The position numbers and the translations under genes were made by a program. From contig CM066987.1 of assembly GCA_033977485.1 (NCBI GenBank), forward strand, positions 84,067,588 through 84,131,587: DNA of 64,000 nucleotides, read 5' to 3'. This document shows positions 10,679 through 22,174 of this stretch, piece by piece (position 1 is the stretch's first letter; every line of letters begins with the position of its first letter). Origin of the DNA: Hydrangea macrophylla (taxonomy: Eukaryota > Streptophyta > Magnoliopsida > Cornales > Hydrangeaceae). The notes under the pieces are model-generated. The model saw only the letters and a program-made list of their open reading frames with translations. It made no database searches and was not told where the DNA came from.

Positions 10679-11589
10679 TTAACCATTGTCCAAGCACCTC
10701 TTGGATGCAACATTTCCCGAGTAGGTAGGAGAGGATCCTTTCACAACCCAAATCATGTTAATTTTCTTATGAAATGAACATTTATAATTAACATACCCCT
10801 TTTTCATGCAATAATGACAAGTTACATTGGGAAGGGTCTCATTTGAGATTGATTCCTTAATAAAGAAATTTGTGTGAGGATTTTGAGAATTTAAAGTAGA
10901 GGATGTGGATTTTACAAAGAAGCTTTTGTACTTCTTTTCATTGTATGTGGGATTAAATCCCAAATCGGCTTTGTCAAAAACACATTTTTGCTTACCCAAA
11001 AGCATATTCAAATTTTGTTCACCTTGTGTGAATTTTGCCAAAGTTTTTGTCAAATCATCCACCTCCTTTCTCAATTCAACCTTTTCTTTTTCAATAAATT
11101 CACTTGAAGGTTGATTGGTTGAAACAAGTTTTTCTTTTCTCAAAATATCATTTTGAATTTTTAAATCATCTAATTGCTTTTTCAAGTCCAAATTTTATTT
11201 TTCAATCTTATTTGAAGATTGTGCTCTTAAAACATGTTTTTCATTTTCAATCTTCAAAGATTCATTTTGGAATTTCAAAATATTTAACTCATTTGAAAAC
11301 ATTGAAAAGTCTTTTTAAGAGAAATATATTTGATTCCCCAAATTTCCAACTCCTCATGTAACTCCTCAAATGCGCATTGAAGCTCATTATAGTTAGGAGA
11401 TTCAACAATAGATGTGAGGTTAGAGTTTGCCAAATTCTCTTATGCACCTACTTGGTCACATGAGTCATCATCGGATGAGTCATCATCATCCCAAGTGGCC
11501 CCTTTTTCCATCTTCTCATTCTTATCATCTTCATTTGCAAAAAGACACTTTTTCCTCTTCACAAATTTCGTTAGTAGTAAAATGAAAAT
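10679..11589 (-). pseudogene. Gag C-terminal half of A, coiled coil and zinc knuckle
   Basis: The minus strand encodes a Lys/Glu/Leu-rich coiled-coil segment (for example LKKQLDDLKIQNDILRKEK, EKVELRKEVDDLTKTLAKF), then CHYCMKKGYVNYKC. That knuckle fits the C-X2-C-X3-G-H-X4-C pattern except that Tyr replaces His. KINMIWVVKG and a stop follow. A preceding part (about 11500-11350) reads in broken frames like the SPNYNELQCAFEELHEEL region of large plant copia gags. The changed knuckle residue and frame breaks suggest a decayed gene. No protease follows. Confidence 0.65.
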
Positions 11590-11880
11590 TTTCTTAACAT
11601 AACCAAATTTCATGTGCACTAGAGCATGAATGAATTCTATTATATGAACTATCATCTAAAGTAGTATATATATAATTTTTATGGCTCTAAGATTCAATAG
11701 AAAGTTATTTTGATCACTTTCATTCCATTCAATCTTTGGTTTAGGAGAAAAACCATTTTTGACAAATTTCCAAAGATTTATGTCAAGTGATATAAAATAA
11801 ATTTCTATTCTCCTCTTCCAATGACCATACTTATGATCTTTCAACGATGGAGGAGTAGTAATGCAATAACCTTCTTGAAA
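11590..11880 (-). pseudogene. Second gag N-terminal core in A
   Basis: The minus strand reads EGYCITTPPSLKDHKYGHWK, RRIEIYFISLDINLWKFVKN and GFSPKPK. After a frame break it continues DDSSYNRIHSCSSAHEIW. This is the copia gag start (a PP..F.G..Y..WK motif, a LW..V.NG motif, and a YNR.......A.EIW motif). The same motifs occur in the other gag core at 12836-12573, so the element has two gag starts in series. It looks like a chimera made by recombination or insertion. Confidence 0.6.
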
Positions 11881-12836
11881 TTTTGTTTCCATAGAACTTG
11901 ACTCAACATTTTGAAATTCATAAACATCATTAGAGTCATTGAAAGAGCAAGAAGTAGAGGCTACCCCATTGTCGATTACCATGAGGTAAAGATTGACAAT
12001 CTCATATTCATTTGAGTTGTCGTCCGATGATTCACTCTCGCAGCAACTTTGAGTAGCCTTCATTGCCTTCTTCTTACATTGTTCATCTTTCGGAGGCTTC
12101 TTTCCCAATTTTTCTTTCTTTAGAAACTTTGTGATTTTTTGGGTGATCAAAGCCATTTCCACATCCTCATTACTCTCGTGATCTTTTCCCTTTTTCTTTG
12201 AGCTTGAGGACTTCAAGGCGATGTCTCCTCTTTTGATCTCCTTTTTCTTGTCTTCTTTGATAGGCACGGCTTACTCCATTTCATGGGTAATAAGTGATCC
12301 CATGAGTTGTTCAATTGAAAAATTTGTCAAATCCTTCGCTTCCCGGATAGCCATGACCATCGGTTGCCATTGCTTTGGTAAAGTCCTAAGAATTTGCTCA
12401 ATAATTTCTTCATTAGCATAAACTTTACCAAGATTTTTCAAGCTATTGACGATAGTTGTAAATTGGGTAGACAGATCACCAATAGACTCGAAAGGCAACA
12501 TTTTAAGCATTTCATAAGATTGAACAAGCAAATTAATTTTTGACTTTTTGACTTGGCTTGTTCCCTCATGAGTCACTTCAAGCTATCCCAAATTTCTTTT
12601 GCGAATTTGCAAGATGAAATTCTATTATATTCAGTTGGGTCAAAACTGCAATAAAATAAATTCATTGCCATTGCATTTATTTTAATGAGTTCCTTATCGG
12701 CATCATTATTCTCATCTTCCATTTTTGATATAGAAATATCATTTAAGATTTTTGTAGGAAGATTAGGGCTTTTGACCACTATTTGCCATAAATCAAAATC
12801 CTGAAAAATCATATAGATTCTCATTCTATTTTCCAA
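11881..12836 (-). pseudogene. First gag core of A
   Basis: From 12836 on the minus strand: MENRMRIYMIFQDFDLWQIV, then NRISSCKFAKEIWDSLK, then after a one-frame step TSQVKKSKINLLVQSYEMLK, GDLSTQFTTIVNSLKNLGK, ILRTLPKQWQPMVMAIREAK and LTNFSIEQLMGSL. This is the standard plant copia gag core (UBN2 type), which forms the virus-like particle. A Lys- and Ser-rich tail (12267-11950) follows with DEQCKKKAMKATQSCCESES. One frameshift near 12573 and a stop near 12270 break it. The start codon choice is uncertain, since upstream residues also resemble gag. Confidence 0.75.
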
Positions 12837-12967
12837 TAAACATAATTTGATCCATTAAAACAAGGTGGTCTATTTACCGATTGACCCTCACTATAAGAGA
12901 TGCGAGAAGTGTTGGTTTCCATTTGGATCTTAACTCAAATATTTCAAAAACTTTTGAAAATAGAAGA

Positions 12968-12986
12968 GCCGAAGCTCTGATACCAA
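12968..12986 (-). other. Primer binding site of A, initiator tRNA-Met
   Basis: The minus strand reads TTGGTATCAGAGCTTCGGC directly after the LTR end (GGGCCAACT). The 12-base core TGGTATCAGAGC is a perfect match to the known site. Confidence 0.9.
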
Positions 12987-14997
12987 TAGTTGGCCCAAAT
13001 GTGGAAACCTTAGAGGGGGGTGAATAAGGTTTTAGCGGAAAATAAACCTTTTAAAAACTTAATAGCAAATTAACACAATCATAAACAATGAAGTAAAGAG
13101 AGAACGGAAGAGACACTTGCAAACCGAGTTTTTCGGCAATCCCCACACCGCAGCCTACGTCCACGCCTCAAGAACACCTCTTGAGGACTCCTTTATCAAC
13201 CTACTTATGGGTGTAGATTAAACTGTTACAAGAGCCTTCAATCTCTCCCAAAGAAGAATACCTCTTCTTTGCACGCAAGGGTTACTAACTGTGGATACCG
13301 GCATTTGGGCTCACTTTTAATTTAAAACAATTTCTTTCAAATTTCAAATACAAAGAGTTGCCACTTAATTTTTTTAAAGGAAAACTAAGAAACCATTTTA
13401 AAAGCAAACCGATCTTTTGCTAATCCAAAGATAAACTGGGTCCGGGGATTATGAAATGAAAAGGGAAGGAGCCCGGCAGACTAAAACATCCCCTTTCATC
13501 CTATCTCATGATAGGCCTCTACTCAACATCCTTTTTAATCAAATTATTAATTTAAGCATGCCCTCAATTAATACATGTATATATATAAATATACATTATA
13601 AAAGCATGTCTAAAAGGGTGTAAGATTGCTAATAATAAAATAGCATCCAAAACCATGTAATTTAATTAGCAATCAATATGATATGCAATAGGGAACTAGA
13701 GAACTTACCCAGGATCCCGCCGCAAATATTAAACGTGTGATGCATGCAAGCAAATAAAACCCTAAGAAAAAGTCTCTAATCACAATTATCCTCCAATTGG
13801 TCTCATCCCATTCCAATGGACCATGATTTAATGAAAAATCTTTGATCACAGTGGGTTTAAGGATTCACTCCACCATTGTTAGATTAGCGTTCACATTTTG
13901 AAACAAACTTGATCCATGATTCTAGAGAGAACTAGGATCAAGTATGATTATGATTGTTAGAATAAGTGATGAAATATAAAGAGATGTATAGATTTAGCCT
14001 TAATAGATCTCTATCATAGATCTCATATTTGAAGATCTAGAAAGAGAATCCTAAGGTCTTATTCAATCTTATGGACTCTTGAACATTCAAGTTTCCTAGA
14101 TTTCAACAAACAAACTATGAAAACTTACATCTAACTCCTCTCCCAAACATATGATCCTTGAGGAATATTTATTCATTTAACTAAGTTCTCCTCCCAAATT
14201 AATGGTCCTTGGAGACTTAAGCAAAACCAAACCCATATGAACCTTTAAAGAACATAGAGAGAGTTCTATGGGATTTTCAAGTTGAAGGCTCCAAGTCATG
14301 AATTAGGACTTTGAATCCATCAAACATGTATGGATACAACTATAATAAACCTAATCTCCATATAAATCATAGGATTATAGGAGACTAAGAGATCAATCTT
14401 AAAGAAATCTCATGAGATATTGGAGACCTCATAGATTTCTAAAAGAAATATTGACAAAGATGAAGTAAAATCAAGATTGATTTGACAAAGTCCAGGTAAA
14501 AACTCTTTTACAAACTAGTTTTATTTTAAACCCAAGAGTTGTTTTGATCCAAACTAATGAAATACCATATGTAAATTTAACCACAAATTCTATGTGATGT
14601 GTGATGAAATGAGGTAAGAAGAAAGGTTTTGAAAATGTGTAAAAACCCTATATCTATGAATTTGTGATTCAATTATGTAAATAAGTATAAGAATAAGGAT
14701 TTAACCTCTATATCTTCTCAGGATTTGATTAATTTGGAGAGATCCAAGCTTTACAAGCAATGCTCTTCTTCTTCTTCCTTGAAGCTTCAAGGTTCTTCAA
14801 TGGAGATTTGAGGAATTTAGATGAATTGGGTAAGATTTCGATGAGGTTTTTAGGTTTCTCTCTCTATATTTCTCTAAGAAGGAACTCCATCATCAAAATT
14901 CAGCTTCTCCCTTTAAGATTCAAGTCTTTCTCCCTAGATTCAAGTCTCCCTCTCAAAATTCAAGTCTCTAACCTCTAAAAATGATAGAAAATGGGGT

Positions 14998-15330
14998 TTT
15001 TATAGACTTTCATTATCTTAGGGGCAAAGATAAGGGTAGATAGGTCAATTAGGGATGGTGGGAGCATGGTTTGCATGACCTAGGAGTAGTAAACACATAC
15101 ACAAAACATGGCATCGTTTGGTGCATTCATTTGATCAAAGATTGAAAATGAATTTTGACTTAAAAATGCATATTAGCCCAGGCCGGCACTCAATGAAGAT
15201 GAAACAGCACTCAGTGAGTGCCAAGCGGCACTCACTGAGTGCCACAGTGGCATTCACTGACTGCCGTTCGGGCACACTGAGTACCGTTGCACAGCAGTTC
15301 ATCACTATTCATAGCAATTCAGTACCTTAA
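14998..15330 (-). promoter_or_regulatory. LTR promoter of J: TATA box with GGCACTC palindromes upstream
   Basis: The minus strand reads GTCTATAAAAACCCC (TATA at 15004-14998). Upstream (15183-15560) lie repeats of GGCACTCA(G/C)TGAGTGCC, a near-perfect palindrome. The downstream leader is AG-rich (GAGAGGGAGACTTG). This repeats the arrangement seen in A, B, C, E and G with an unrelated palindrome. Confidence 0.5.
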
Positions 15331-15580
15331 TTTTATTTCATGTCGGCACTCAGTGAGTGCCGCAACGGCATTCATTGACTGCCGTTCGGGCACTTTTAGT
15401 GCCGCTGCATAGTAGTTCAACACTATTCACAGTAATTCAGCACCTTAATTTCATTTCATGTCGGCACTCAGTGAGTGCTGCAGTGGCATTCACTGACTGT
15501 CGTTCGGGCACTTTGAGTGCTGCTGCACAGCAGTTCAGCACTATTCACAGCAATTCAGCACCTTAATTTCATTTCATGTT
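15222..15580. repeat. Three tandem 120-base units with GGCACTCAGTGAGTGCC
   Basis: Units start at about 15222, 15342 and 15461. Each has a GGCACTCA(G/C)TGAGTGCC palindrome, a GGCATTCA(C/T)TGACTGCCGTTC segment and a CAGCACCTTAATTT-like tail. A partial copy precedes them at 15183. Confidence 0.8.
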
Positions 15581-16426
15581 ATTTAAGTAAATATCAAATG
15601 TAATTAAAGAAATACCCCCATTTGGATTCAATAAAAATATCTAAAAAATCAAATTCCTTAAGAAAAAAAAGTCAACTCTCCCTCCGAAGGCAAAATATCG
15701 ATTTTCTGCACAATTCTTCTTAAAACCTTTCGATTTCACCATGATTCCTTTTATTTAAAAATTCTTAAAAATCATTTCTAGCAAGAGGGAGACCCAAAGA
15801 ACAATTACTGGGACTTTCCATCTTGAAATTAAAAAAAATTTACGATTGACTCCCTTTTGACCCGTTGACTTTTCACTGGGTCAGCTGTTGACTTTTTTTC
15901 GGGGTTCATTCTGAATTTCCCTCCTTTTGAAAATGGTTTTAAGATGCTCCGAGAACAATGCCATATTTTTATACGTGTTCAAAACTCATAGTCCACAAGG
16001 TGACGAGTAAATGATAATTTTTGGTCTTTTTGACTGAAAAGGGCAATTTTGGACCGAGATTCTTCTTGGAAGAGAATCAGATTACTTGTAAGAGTCTTGA
16101 TTCCGATGAGACATATTCATCATTGATCTCCAAAGGTAAATCCCCCTAAGTTTAATAATTCGGTCAAAATTGGGGTGTTTACACTAACCCTCACTCTTTA
16201 TAAATGATGATTTGGTACAAATGATAACTCTCTCTGTAGAGTGGATAATACAATTAAAAGCTCTCTACAATTTACTCTCAAAGAAATACAAATCAATAAC
16301 TATAGCAAATTGATAAACTCACACAACTAGGGCTCAAATGTGAATGATTAAAAATCAACAAGTTATGTGATTTAAATAGATATTTTCCATTGGATTGATC
16401 GACATTAAAAGGTTTGGAAAAACATA

Positions 16427-16712
16427 TATTTATAGGCCAAGAAAGATTATAGCCGTTAGTGGCAAAATGGTAAATATTTGGCCTTGAACGAAAACTAGTC
16501 GTTATGCACAAATTGCCTAATCCAGTCACCTGAAGTTGTGACCCAGTCGAATGATGCCTTTTTCAGTCGACGGAAAAGTGGCCCGGTCAACAGAAACTTG
16601 AGAAGCAGAATGTATATTTTCAGAACAGAAACTAGTTGACTGTAGGGTGGTCTGGTCGACTGAAGTTTGAAGGGTCCAGTCGACTGAAGAGAGGTTCAGT
16701 CGTCTGTTTTTC
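16427..16712 (-). promoter_or_regulatory. LTR promoter of A (5' copy): CAGTCGACTG array and TATA
   Basis: The minus strand has TATAAATA (16434-16427) with palindromes upstream at 16525-16710, such as CAGTCGACTG at 16678. Several copies have single-base changes relative to the 3' LTR array. Confidence 0.6.
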
Positions 16713-17128
16713 ATCAGAAAAATAGTTTTCTTGTTTTGAAAGGTTTATCCAAGTTTTAAGCCTTTAAGCCATTTATGAGTGATAATCAAAAAGTTTTACA
16801 AAGAGAAACTAGTTTTCAACTAAGGATGAAAGATCTTCAAATCTTCAAGCTTGATCCTTGTTGAGCTCCATCACTCTTAGGCTTCACCATATGCTATCTC
16901 AATTAATCAAACAAAGTTTGAACATTCAAGTACATGAATCAAGAGATCAGCATAACAAAAAATGACATGATAATTGATTGAATTAGAACCAATGAAAGTA
17001 TGCAATTATCACTAGATTTGTCATCATCAAAACAAAACAAAATAATGCCTTAAATAAATTGAAGGCTAACAGTACCATATAAATTGTCATGTTTATGCTT
17101 TCCATCTTATGACTCAATTACATTGTTT

Positions 17129-17761
17129 TATATTTCAGATTCATTACGTCTAGCCCCACTTGCTATAACCATGGTTCAGAATAAGCTAATTGAAAATAAT
17201 TACGTTGAATGGAAGTTGGACTTAGATGAATTATTAACTGCTAATGGATGTAAATACATTCTTACCATTCCCTGTCCATCTATTCCAAGCTTTGACATCC
17301 GAATAGAACTCGTGGATAAATATTGGTAGTGGATAACAGTTGATGGTATGGCTCGTTATTACATACTGGACTCTTTGTCTGATATGTTGAAGCAGCAATA
17401 TCAACCTTTTTGTACTACCCGTGCTATAATATTGAACCTCAATTAGATGTTTCGGGAACTGAGCTGAGCTGCAAGGCTTAGAGCCTTGGAGTTAGTCATG
17501 GACACCAGAATGTCAGAAGGAACCTCAATTGGAGAGCATATTTTAAAATCGGTTACTTATTTGAAAGTACTAGAAGTTCTGGCTTCTGATATTGATGGTG
17601 AGACTCAGATTGACATAATCTTGCATTCGTTGTCTTCATCATTCACTCAATTTAAAAAGGATTTTAAAATGAACAAAACTATATTTTCAACAAGTGAATT
17701 GATGAGCTCTCTTGAGGCAACGAAAGATAGTCAAAGAGGAGTCAAATGTTCAGAACATTAG
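17129..17761 (+). pseudogene. Gag core of copia B
   Basis: The frame reads SLRLAPLAITMVQNKLIENN, YVEWKLDLDELLTANGCKYI, then in other frames TRMSEGTSIGEHILKSVTYL, LASDIDGETQIDIILHSLSS and IFSTSELMSSLEATKDSQRG. These are the ordered motifs of a plant copia gag (N..NY..WK, then the GT...H...M..YL, L..LP.S and EL...L segments). The probable start is the ATG at 17171, preceded by CATAACC; the TTTCAG at 17133 is a possible acceptor. Stops after KYW and at about 17460 disrupt it. It would package element RNA if intact. Confidence 0.75.
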
Positions 17762-17884
17762 AAAGGATTCATCCTTTGAAATTGAGCCTAAGGCACAAGT
17801 TTAGAGAAGAAGAGGCAAGACTCTAGGATAGGTGAGCCGAACCCAACTATTGGGAAGCAGGCGAGATTAGGAAAGGGAAAGGCT

Positions 17885-18160
17885 GATGCAGTGCCAAAAG
17901 GAAAGTGTTTCTATTATGGCATGAGAAGGCATTGGAAAAGAAATTGTGTGGATTACTTGGCTGCCAAAAAGCAAGGTATGATCTCATCACTAGTTTCTGA
18001 AGTAACTTGTAAAATTGATACTTCAACTAGTTGGGGCACTTATTCTAGATTTTCTGATTATACATGTAATTGTTATAGGGGATTGAAAAATAAGAATGTG
18101 GAGTGTTTAGAAGATCTTGATTGCTTTTGGGATTTAATGCAAGAGTTGCTATTAGATTAG
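17885..18160 (+). pseudogene. Gag zinc knuckle region of copia B
   Basis: The frame reads PKGKCFYYGMRRHWKRNCVD, matching the C-X2-C-X4-H-X4-C nucleic-acid knuckle except that the second Cys is Tyr. YLAAKKQGM follows, the usual exit of the knuckle in this group. The next 55 codons (KIDTSTSWGTYSRFSDY and so on) have no clear family. No protease motif follows, which marks the start of a large pol deletion. Confidence 0.6.
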
Positions 18161-18959
18161 TAGTTTGATATTGTAATAAAACTTTTGGAGTTGTTAGATC
18201 ATATTCAGTTTTGAATTAATGAATAATAGTTATTCTTTTGATTTTAGTACTAAAATTGTTATTAAAAGGTGTTCCTTTAATGTGATCTAATAACTTGTCA
18301 ATCAAGCATCTCACTTATTTATTCTTGCTTTTCATATATTATATAACGTAGTATTTAAGTAACTCATGGGCATTTTACCATCTAAAAGAAAGAACCTTCA
18401 ACTAATTCTATAAACCTTTGGGATCATATTAATCTAAATATGATAAATAGGGAGTGAGGGATTAGATCCTAAGCTTTTTTTTTTTTGGTTGTTGTTACCA
18501 TTGCCTATTTGTCAATCCTATTTAGAGGGTATTATGTTCATGTGACCTTTCTTTTAAAAGATCACATAACCGAAGGCTTATTAGAATTAGGGCATACTCA
18601 CGTATGTGGGCCAACAAACATTAGAGTTACAAAGTAGTCTTATCTATTCTAGATACTGATATAGATTTACCTATTGCACCTTCATCCTCAAACTTTTGAA
18701 AAAAAATTCAAAGGTTTGGAATGAGGAGCTATTGGTAAAAGAATATCATTGCCTTTTGATTTGATCAAAATGGTAAGTATCTATCTACTGTATTTATTGT
18801 CTATATGAGATAAGAATGAGATTCTTTCTCAGTCATTTGCATCTAGTGCACCTCCACGGGATACTTTAAGCAATCATCCAGAGATAAGGACATCTATTTT
18901 GACATGTTGGTCAAAATACTTTGGATTCGTCTAAAGTAAGGATGCAGCTTATAGGATGA
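18161..18959 (+). other. Unassigned interior of copia B
   Basis: This is AT-rich sequence with a T-run near 18478-18487. I see no integrase or protease motif on either strand. It lies where protease, integrase and most of the reverse transcriptase should be, so it is either heavily decayed pol or sequence captured during deletion. Confidence 0.4.
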
Positions 18960-19207
18960 AACAATCCTTGTCAAAGGAAGTGTGGTGGTTATTTTAGTTC
19001 GTCATGTTAATGACATCTTTATCATTGAAAAATGTTAAAGGAACGTTATCAATGGTTAAGGTTAAGTTTTTTTTCTATATACTTGATATTTGTAATCTTG
19101 GTGAGGTGAGCTATAATCATTGGATTATGCTCATTCAAGATTGGAAAGTTAAGATAATGAGATTCTCAAACTTTATATCAGAAAGTTACTGGCAAGATTC
19201 AATGTAG
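18960..19207 (+). pseudogene. Reverse transcriptase remnant of copia B
   Basis: In broken frames the sequence reads VVVILVRHVNDIFIIE, then KGTLSMVKVKFFFYILD, LGEVSYNHWIMLIQDWKVKI and MRFSNFISESY. These align with copia reverse transcriptase around the active site (YVDDIL.IG, then the L...K..L...F.MKDLGE segment and the GL.Q..Y segment), which are intact in copia C at 36974-36684. The catalytic pair DD is here ND, so it is inactive. Only about 80 codons remain. Confidence 0.6.
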
Positions 19208-19682
19208 AACATATTATTCACTTTTGAACATAACTTTTTGCTCTTTCAAGACTTGTATCTTAGGACGCAAGATGAAAGAAGTCGCATGAAAGGTGTATCA
19301 TAAGCCTAGGCTATTGATAAACCTTATATGTGATATTAGGTATGGGATATCTATTATACCGTCGAGGTTGTTCACAGATATTGGTCCAAACAAAAGTTCA
19401 GTTCCCTGAACTATCATAAAGTATATATTCTCTAGAGCTTGAGAAAGAACTAGTAGATATATTCTAAGTGATGGTGAATTGGATAATGATTGAATTCGCT
19501 ACACTGGATACATGTCTGATGAAGTCTTTTGTCTAAGGATAGAGTATAACATGAAGATGTTTTACTATAGATTTTTCAGTCGATGATCATCGAAGTCCCT
19601 TTACAAAACCTTACGGGTTAAGGCTATTGACAAGTCACATGGACAATGTTGATGTTAGTTTTAATACTATATGGTTATGGGT
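19208..19682 (+). pseudogene. RNase H C-terminal remnant of copia B
   Basis: Near 19580-19640 one frame reads DHRSPFTKPYGLRLLTSHMD. It matches the end of copia pol (a DPFTKPL...F..H...MG segment). The remainder is degenerate. It is followed closely by the polypurine tract and the LTR, as expected at the end of the polyprotein. Confidence 0.5.
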
Positions 19683-19695
19683 ACAAGTGGGAGTT
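19683..19695 (+). other. Polypurine tract of copia B
   Basis: CAAGTGGGAGTT directly precedes the 3' LTR start TGTTGGG. The same AAGTGGGAGTT-type tract precedes the LTR of copia C on the minus strand. Confidence 0.8.
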
Positions 19696-20456
19696 TGTTG
19701 GGAATATGCCCTCAAACCAGTTAGTTGGATAATGAAATATCAAACTGCATTTATGCATGTTAGTTCATGAGATGAATATTAGACTAAAATCCTTAAACAT
19801 CACTGTATGTGATTCATTTGTGTATGTGATTACACATGTGAGATATAAATCAAAAATCCTTGTTGTTTCAAATAAGTCACAGTGGATGATAAGTCTGGAT
19901 AACTTATTACATATATATATTGTAGCATGATTAACTTCTATTGGGTAGAATGATGAATCTCATTCATAAGAGTCATTGACTCTTGGTGAATATGCTAGTG
20001 CACGCGGTGCATTTACAGACCTGAGTTAAACCTATTGACACCTAAACATTGTCACCATCGATAGGAAACTCAAAATTATATAAGGATACATGTCCTTAAT
20101 CTTGAGACAATTATGGACGCTAGTTGTATGCTTTGGCTGGTTTGACTTACCAATCAGTGAGGTCTTGCAAGATCAATACCTGGGTATCTTAGGTAATTAT
20201 CTTACTACGTTGGGAATATATATTGTCAAGATGGAATTCTACCATCTTCTATAAAATGAAAAGTAAGTATTCCCTTGAGAATGTCACTAGGAATGATTAC
20301 CAAGAGCTGGTCAGCATTGTCAACAAAGTGTTTATTGACATGTTTGGTAATCCAAGCATAGTGAATGATACTCGAGGAATATAAGGTGTATTTATCTATT
20401 GGGTCGACAGTATCTTAAAACATATATTCCAATGATAAGTACTAATATTGCCTGGA

Positions 20457-21923
20457 AATAATTCCTCGCTAAAATTCCTCGTAGTAGTGTTGTCGTTAAA
20501 GGAGTGTTGGCGAGGAAATTTACTTTCCTCGCCCGGCATTGGAAAATTTTACCGACAAAATGTTTGCTCGTGATTGGCTACACATTTCCTCGCCATAACC
20601 AAATTTTTTTCTCGCTAAAAGTCTAATAAATTTCATGATGTTGTAGCATTTTGCGAGGAAATAATTTTTTCTCGCCATTGAAATGTTTTAGCGACAAATG
20701 TTTCCTCGCCATAGTTAAGTGTTTCCTCGCAAAAAGTCTTCTAAATTTTCATGTATTGTATCATTTGTGACAAAATATTTGTTCGCAAAAGGTGGTCAAA
20801 CATACTATTAGTAAACCTTTAGCGACGAAATATTTTCCTACCAAAACTATTTTTTAAAAAATTAAATAAAAATAAAAATGTACATAATTTCATATTCTTG
20901 TTCCCGTTTATATATCCAATAAAAGAATAGTATACCACAAATTAAATATCATTACAGAATCATGTTCAACACTAATAAAAATCACAAAATATAATTTTTT
21001 ATTATTGTTCATGTCAAAACTAATACAAATCACAAAATACCCTTGCACTTTGTTCATGTTTAAAACTAATAGGAACTAATACATAGTGTCCATGTAATTA
21101 AAAAAAACAAGTAGTTAAGCATCCGAAAATCAACCACGTCCATAGCGAATCTGCATCACAAATAAATGGAAAACGTTAGTTATATGCTGATAAGAAAAAT
21201 ATGGTAGTTAAGAAAATAATAAAGGAATGAAATATATAATAGGCACACTTTCTATCGAAATTCGACAGAGTTCCGTTTGCTTATCGAACATCCCAAAAAA
21301 TTGTTATTATAGCACAATAATAACTCAACCTCAACTACCATCCCATACATATATATCCACAAAAAAACAATCAAGTCTCATGGTTATTTTCATTCAATCA
21401 AAAAACAATACCAACTTATTTTTGGGTGTGATTTACGAGTTTTGCTCTAATTTGCAAATTGCAACCCGAATCGCTCCATTTCTACAAGTTTCTTTAGTCA
21501 TATGTGAGGTTTGCTTTCACTCTCCCCTATCCTAAACTAAAATTTAGGGACATCTCCAATAATAGTGATAGCCTTCCCAAAATTTTTAAACCCAAATTGT
21601 TCCAAGCAATCCAATGACAACCAATGCATGTGATGTGGCTATGGAAATTTAATTTCCAATAAGCCCTAGCTAAGCAATGCAATGAATTCTTTTTTAATTT
21701 TTACAAAGTGAAACTCAGTTCAACAGAGACCGCTCCTCCTGAGTGAGACTATATGAGAGAACTAAATGTATACCTTGAATATAATGGGACGGCAAAGATT
21801 GCAGCAATGAGGAAAGAACTGCTTGTGTTTGTACTGGTCTCCAAGAAAAACTCGCGGCTCGAGTGTAGCAATGAGGAAAGAACTACTTGTTTTTTATCAC
21901 TAAAGAACATTTTTGTTGTAGTG
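20457..21923. mobile_element. CACTA (En/Spm-type) transposon fragment
   Basis: The right end, read on the minus strand, is CACTACAACAAAAATGTT, a typical plant CACTA terminus, followed outward by ACA. Within 20457-20800 the units TTTCCTCGCC and GCGAGGAAA recur in both orientations, like subterminal transposase sites. The left terminus is not CACTA, so that end appears truncated. No transposase motif was found. Between 20890 and 21730 I see only AT-rich sequence. A 23-base repeat (AGCAATGAGGAAAGAACT core) occurs at 21804 and 21868. The insertion point is defined by comparison with 6010-6050. Confidence 0.7.
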
Positions 21924-22174
21924 ACATTAGTATCATAGTATACAAGTCTAGTAATCGCTTATGAATGTGTGATGCACTGGAGTGCAATTATCATTTTATA
22001 GTGGTATTAATGATATTGATTAACTATTGATTCCTTAGTTAAAGAGTTTGACTAGATGGAATAATAATCAATTGAAGCCAATAATTAAGAAACTAGGTGT
22101 CCCACTCTTAGCTCATAAGGATGTTTGGATGTGAAGGAACAATGCAATAGGAGATTTGGGATAAAGTTGGAACC

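Larger units (their letters stand above)
13290..16183 (-). repeat. Solo LTR J (2.9 kb)
   Basis: It starts TGTGGATACC and ends GGTGTTTACA, flanked by CTAAC at 13285-13289 and 16184-16188. The uninterrupted copy of the target at 9208-9240 confirms the insertion. On the minus strand it holds a palindrome and repeat array, a TATA box at 15004-14998, a purine-rich leader, and near its 3' end the TTAAGTGGCAACTC stretch shared with 1-1359. No internal gag or pol is present, so this is one LTR left by recombination. Confidence 0.9.
8902..17071 (-). mobile_element. Gag-only copia element A
   Basis: LTRs at 8902-10097 and 12988-17071 share TGTTGGCCCAAAT on the left and GGCTAACA on the right, so on the minus strand the LTR runs TGTTAGCC to GGGCCAAC. 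The right LTR is the 5' one: a perfect TTGGTATCAGAGC primer site follows it on the minus strand. The 2.9 kb interior holds gag sequence only, with no protease, integrase or reverse transcriptase. It is thus non-autonomous, resembling gag-only (TR-GAG) elements. No convincing TSD was seen. Solo LTR J is nested in its 5' LTR. Confidence 0.85.
12988..17071 (-). repeat. 5' LTR of copia A, split by J
   Basis: It matches the 3' LTR at both ends. The last base before the primer site has changed (CAACT instead of CAACA). It is interrupted at 13290-16183 by solo LTR J with a CTAAC duplication. Confidence 0.85.

Noticed and set aside
8897..17076. Target duplication around copia A
   Set aside because: Left flank CAATATATT and right flank GTACCATAT do not match as direct repeats next to the LTR ends. 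The TSD is lost or mutated.
21227..21535. 102-codon ORF inside the CACTA fragment
   Set aside because: No transposase motif, AT-biased composition and no conserved neighbour. It could be chance.
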